Part shown: positions 6,183 to 6,497 of the stretch, piece by piece
How the letters are laid out: each line of letters begins with the position of its first letter
Position numbering within the stretch: the stretch's first letter is position 1
NCBI GenBank assembly: GCA_001786805.1
Contig: MFTJ01000013.1
Location: 1-6,497, forward strand
Reading direction: 5' to 3'
Length of the DNA: 6,497 nucleotides
Source of the DNA: Candidatus Nomurabacteria bacterium RIFCSPHIGHO2_01_FULL_39_10
Lineage (GTDB): Bacteria; Patescibacteriota; Minisyncoccia; Phycocordibacterales; UBA9973
Notes under the pieces: generated by a model
Seen by the model: only the letters and a program-made list of their open reading frames with translations
Database searches by the model: none
Told to the model about the DNA's origin: nothing
Program-made: the position numbers and the translations under genes

Positions 6183-6217
6183 GACGGCACTATTTTGTGG
6201 ATTAATAAGTGCCGTCA
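6182..6217. repeat. Perfect 10-bp GC-rich inverted repeat upstream of mutM
   Basis: Arms TGACGGCACT (6182-6191) and AGTGCCGTCA (6208-6217) are exact reverse complements around a 16-nt spacer. It begins at the base after the preceding inverted repeat ends. Its arms are GC-rich in an otherwise very AT-rich region. Lying between the predicted TATA box and the start codon, it may be an operator for a dimeric regulator, or a hairpin if transcription starts further upstream. Confidence 0.75.
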
Positions 6218-6245
6218 GTGTATAGTTTACGCCAAAAACAACTCA

Positions 6246-6497
6246 ATGCCAGAATTACCCGAAGTCGAAACCGTCGTTCGCCAACTCCAATCAAAAATTC
6301 TCAACAAAACCATCACCTCAATTAAATCCTACGATTCTCTAGTCGTCGATCCAAAACTTAAAATCCTCAAAAATCAAACGATAACCAACATAACCCGCCG
6401 TGCCAAATACATTCTCGTAACCCTCAACAATCATAATACCATCCTCATCCACTTGCGCATGACCGGTCATTTCTACTACCTCTCAACAAAAACAGAC
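6246..6497 (+). CDS. mutM: Formamidopyrimidine-DNA glycosylase, N-terminal part, runs off right edge
   Basis: The visible 84 residues begin M-P-E-L-P-E-V-E-T-V, the signature of the Fpg/Nei family. After removal of Met, the N-terminal Pro is the nucleophile and the next Glu is catalytic. R-R-A-K-Y-I-L (Lys54) and H-L-R-M-T-G (69-74) match conserved substrate-contacting segments of Fpg. The enzyme removes oxidised purines such as 8-oxoguanine and nicks the abasic site in base excision repair. The C-terminal two-thirds, including the helix-two-turn-helix and zinc finger, lie outside the window, so completeness cannot be judged. The MPELPEVET start favours Fpg over Nei. It is divergent from the PH-domain gene, with no Shine-Dalgarno. 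Confidence 0.93.
   Translation, partial: MPELPEVETVVRQLQSKILNKTITSIKSYDSLVVDPKLKILKNQTITNITRRAKYILVTLNNHNTILIHLRMTGHFYYLSTKTD

Noticed and set aside
6220..6229. TATA-like TATAGTTTA close to the mutM start
   Set aside because: Its centre is only about 21 nt from the ATG, so transcription would start inside the coding region. The box at 6173-6181 is better placed.

Overview
The window looks like part of an archaeal genome, most likely a DPANN-type lineage such as Woesearchaeota; this is an inference and no marker gene fixes it. Four things point that way. None of the five visible start codons has a Shine-Dalgarno sequence. TATA-like boxes precede the divergent gene pair near the right end, one placed for a nearly leaderless transcript. 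A pilin-like protein carries an archaeal-style class III signal (KKA|YATLE followed by a hydrophobic stretch). Most proteins are exported or membrane-anchored, with paired cysteines. Base composition is moderately AT-rich, and many codons end in C.

Layout. (1) Positions 1-1334 hold the 3' part of a large, probably extracellular protein. It ends in two tandem six-cysteine modules, each closing with CC-P-P. (2) Positions 1411-1959 encode a type IV pilin-like protein with a beta-rich ectodomain. A perfect 10-bp hairpin lies just before its start. (3) The gap 1960-2072 holds two back-to-back hairpins whose loops are complementary to each other. (4) Positions 2073-5602 hold two tightly spaced genes for secreted multidomain hydrolases. 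The first joins an SGNH esterase, a unique linker module, a lytic-transglycosylase/lysozyme-like domain and an EF-hand loop. The second joins the same linker module, an M15 (VanY/endolysin-like) zinc peptidase and a calcineurin-like metallophosphoesterase. (5) Positions 5603-6100 (minus strand) encode a two-TM bacterial-PH-domain membrane protein whose stop codon abuts the preceding gene's stop. (6) Positions 6101-6245 form a divergent promoter region built from two abutting inverted repeats. (7) From 6246 to the right edge lies the 5' end of a formamidopyrimidine-DNA glycosylase gene (mutM/fpg).

The most interesting unit is the hydrolase pair. Archaea do not make murein, yet together the pair offers a glycan-cutting domain, a peptide-cutting domain, an esterase and a phosphoesterase, all exported and tied together by a near-identical 75-residue module. 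The natural reading is a secreted kit that attacks bacterial cell walls (predation, host entry, competition or nutrient release), with the shared module as a common docking or targeting part. The pilin-like protein and the Cys-rich protein upstream may be surface partners, but that rests only on proximity. The paired hairpins before the operon may be a regulatory RNA element.
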